Assembly (NCBI GenBank): GCA_022710725.1
Contig: JAKLGK010000013.1
Coordinates: 1 to 48,341 of the forward strand
DNA length: 48,341 nt
Source of the DNA: Verrucomicrobiota bacterium
GTDB lineage: Bacteria; Verrucomicrobiota; Kiritimatiellia; CAIQIC01; JAGNIJ01
Direction of reading: 5' to 3'
In this document: positions 48,218 to 48,341 of the stretch, piece by piece
Numbering within the stretch: the first letter of the stretch is position 1
Layout: each line of letters begins with the position of its first letter
Program-made: the position numbers and the translations under genes
The notes under the pieces: generated by a model
The model's database searches: none
Told to the model about the DNA's origin: nothing
The model's input: only the letters and a program-made list of their open reading frames with translations

Positions 48218-48341
48218 AGGGATGGCAGAGCGGTTTAATGCACCGGTCTTGCCACGTGAGGTCCCGCGCGGCGGGACCAACGTGGCCCCGTATGGGGCCG
48301 CATAGCGGCCCCATCACGGGGAAAACCGGACGGACAAATGG
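48216..48341 (+). tRNA. tRNA-Ser(UGA), interrupted in the anticodon loop, 3' end off window
   Basis: GGAGGGA (acceptor 5' strand), TG, a 3-bp D-stem GCA/TGC around GAGCGGTTTAA, A26 and the anticodon stem 5' strand CCGGT (48243-48247) are all in place. Loop bases CTTG (48248-48251) are followed by 70 extra nt, then AAA and the stem 3' strand ACCGG (48325-48329), then the start of a long class II variable arm. Joining the two parts gives loop CTTGAAA with anticodon TGA and a perfect CCGGT/ACCGG stem. The 3' part beyond 48341 is not visible, so functionality cannot be judged. Confidence 0.75.
48252..48321 (+). other. 70-nt double-hairpin insert in tRNA-Ser
   Basis: Hairpin 1 (48252-48285) pairs CCACGT with ACGTGG and GGTCCCGC with GCGGGACC around loop GCG. 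Hairpin 2 (48286-48321) pairs CCCCGT with ACGGGG and ATGGGGCCGC with GCGGCCCCAT around loop ATA, with one bulged C. The hairpins abut with no spacer and fill the insert completely. A G on both sides makes the boundary ambiguous by one base (after position 34 or 35 of the tRNA). Confidence 0.8.

Noticed and set aside
48252..48321. Group I intron in tRNA-Ser
   Set aside because: Seventy nucleotides filled entirely by two simple hairpins leave no room for the group I core (P3-P8) or for a guanosine-binding site.

Overview
The window is a GC-rich piece of a Gram-negative bacterial chromosome. It carries an LptF/LptG-type permease, a Wzm/Wzt-type ABC exporter, a CsgG-family secretion protein, two secreted proteins with PEP-CTERM sorting tails, paired DUF4139 proteins, a secreted FGE-sulfatase-domain protein and many TPR/GT-C membrane proteins. 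This mix is typical of the PVC superphylum. Kiritimatiellota or a neighbouring Verrucomicrobiota/Lentisphaerota lineage is my best guess (inference from gene content; no rRNA is present).

Layout. 1-910 holds the 5' part of a CARDB-repeat secreted protein running off the left edge. 1056-1257 has tRNA-Lys(CUU) and tRNA-Gly(GCC). 1338-5201 has an aldo/keto reductase and two tandem DUF4139 proteins. 5220-7192 encodes a Wzm/Wzt polysaccharide ABC exporter. 7302-14255 has an acidic lipoprotein-like protein, glpD, a small secreted protein, an 860-aa membrane protein, a four-helix-bundle gene boxed by inverted repeats, and a polysaccharide pyruvyl transferase-like protein. 14564-15761 is a tandem pair of PEP-CTERM proteins, each with its own terminator. 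15903-33532 is a glycan/envelope region: five GT-C-like membrane proteins (four with C-terminal TPRs), one further polytopic membrane protein, two SGNH hydrolases, an FGE-like protein, a flippase-like/beta-propeller fusion and a polysaccharide deacetylase. From 33677 on the content is mostly housekeeping: folD, lptF/G-like, an FtsB-like protein, eno, a three-gene hsp20 operon, tRNA-Val, an SDR, a CsgG-like protein, a large TPR lipoprotein, a 29-aa AURKAIP1/COX24-type basic protein, hisG, an nth-like gene, purN, an RRM protein and a PIG-L deacetylase. The right edge enters a tRNA-Ser gene.

How the genes fit together. The GT-C proteins, exporter, pyruvyl transferase, SGNH esterase-like proteins, deacetylase and flippase-like protein form a plausible surface-glycan production and modification repertoire, into which PEP-CTERM proteins may be sorted. 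No exosortase is in the window, so that link is inference.

Most unusual observations. (1) A tRNA-Ser(UGA) gene at the right edge is interrupted inside the anticodon loop by exactly 70 nt made of two tandem, nearly perfect hairpins. This is far too small for a group I intron, and a degenerate copy of the insert end plus 3' exon lies just upstream of the gene. (2) A 436-bp unit holds a single four-helix-bundle gene between paired inverted GGCTGTAGG repeats. It supplies the stop codon of one neighbour and abuts the start of the other. (3) The hsp20 operon has a sigma-54-type promoter with a palindromic upstream site in an AT-rich island. (4) A perfect 26-bp palindrome lies between nth and hisG. 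(5) Several genes have a -10-like hexamer ending 6-10 nt before the start codon and no Shine-Dalgarno sequence, suggesting leaderless transcripts.
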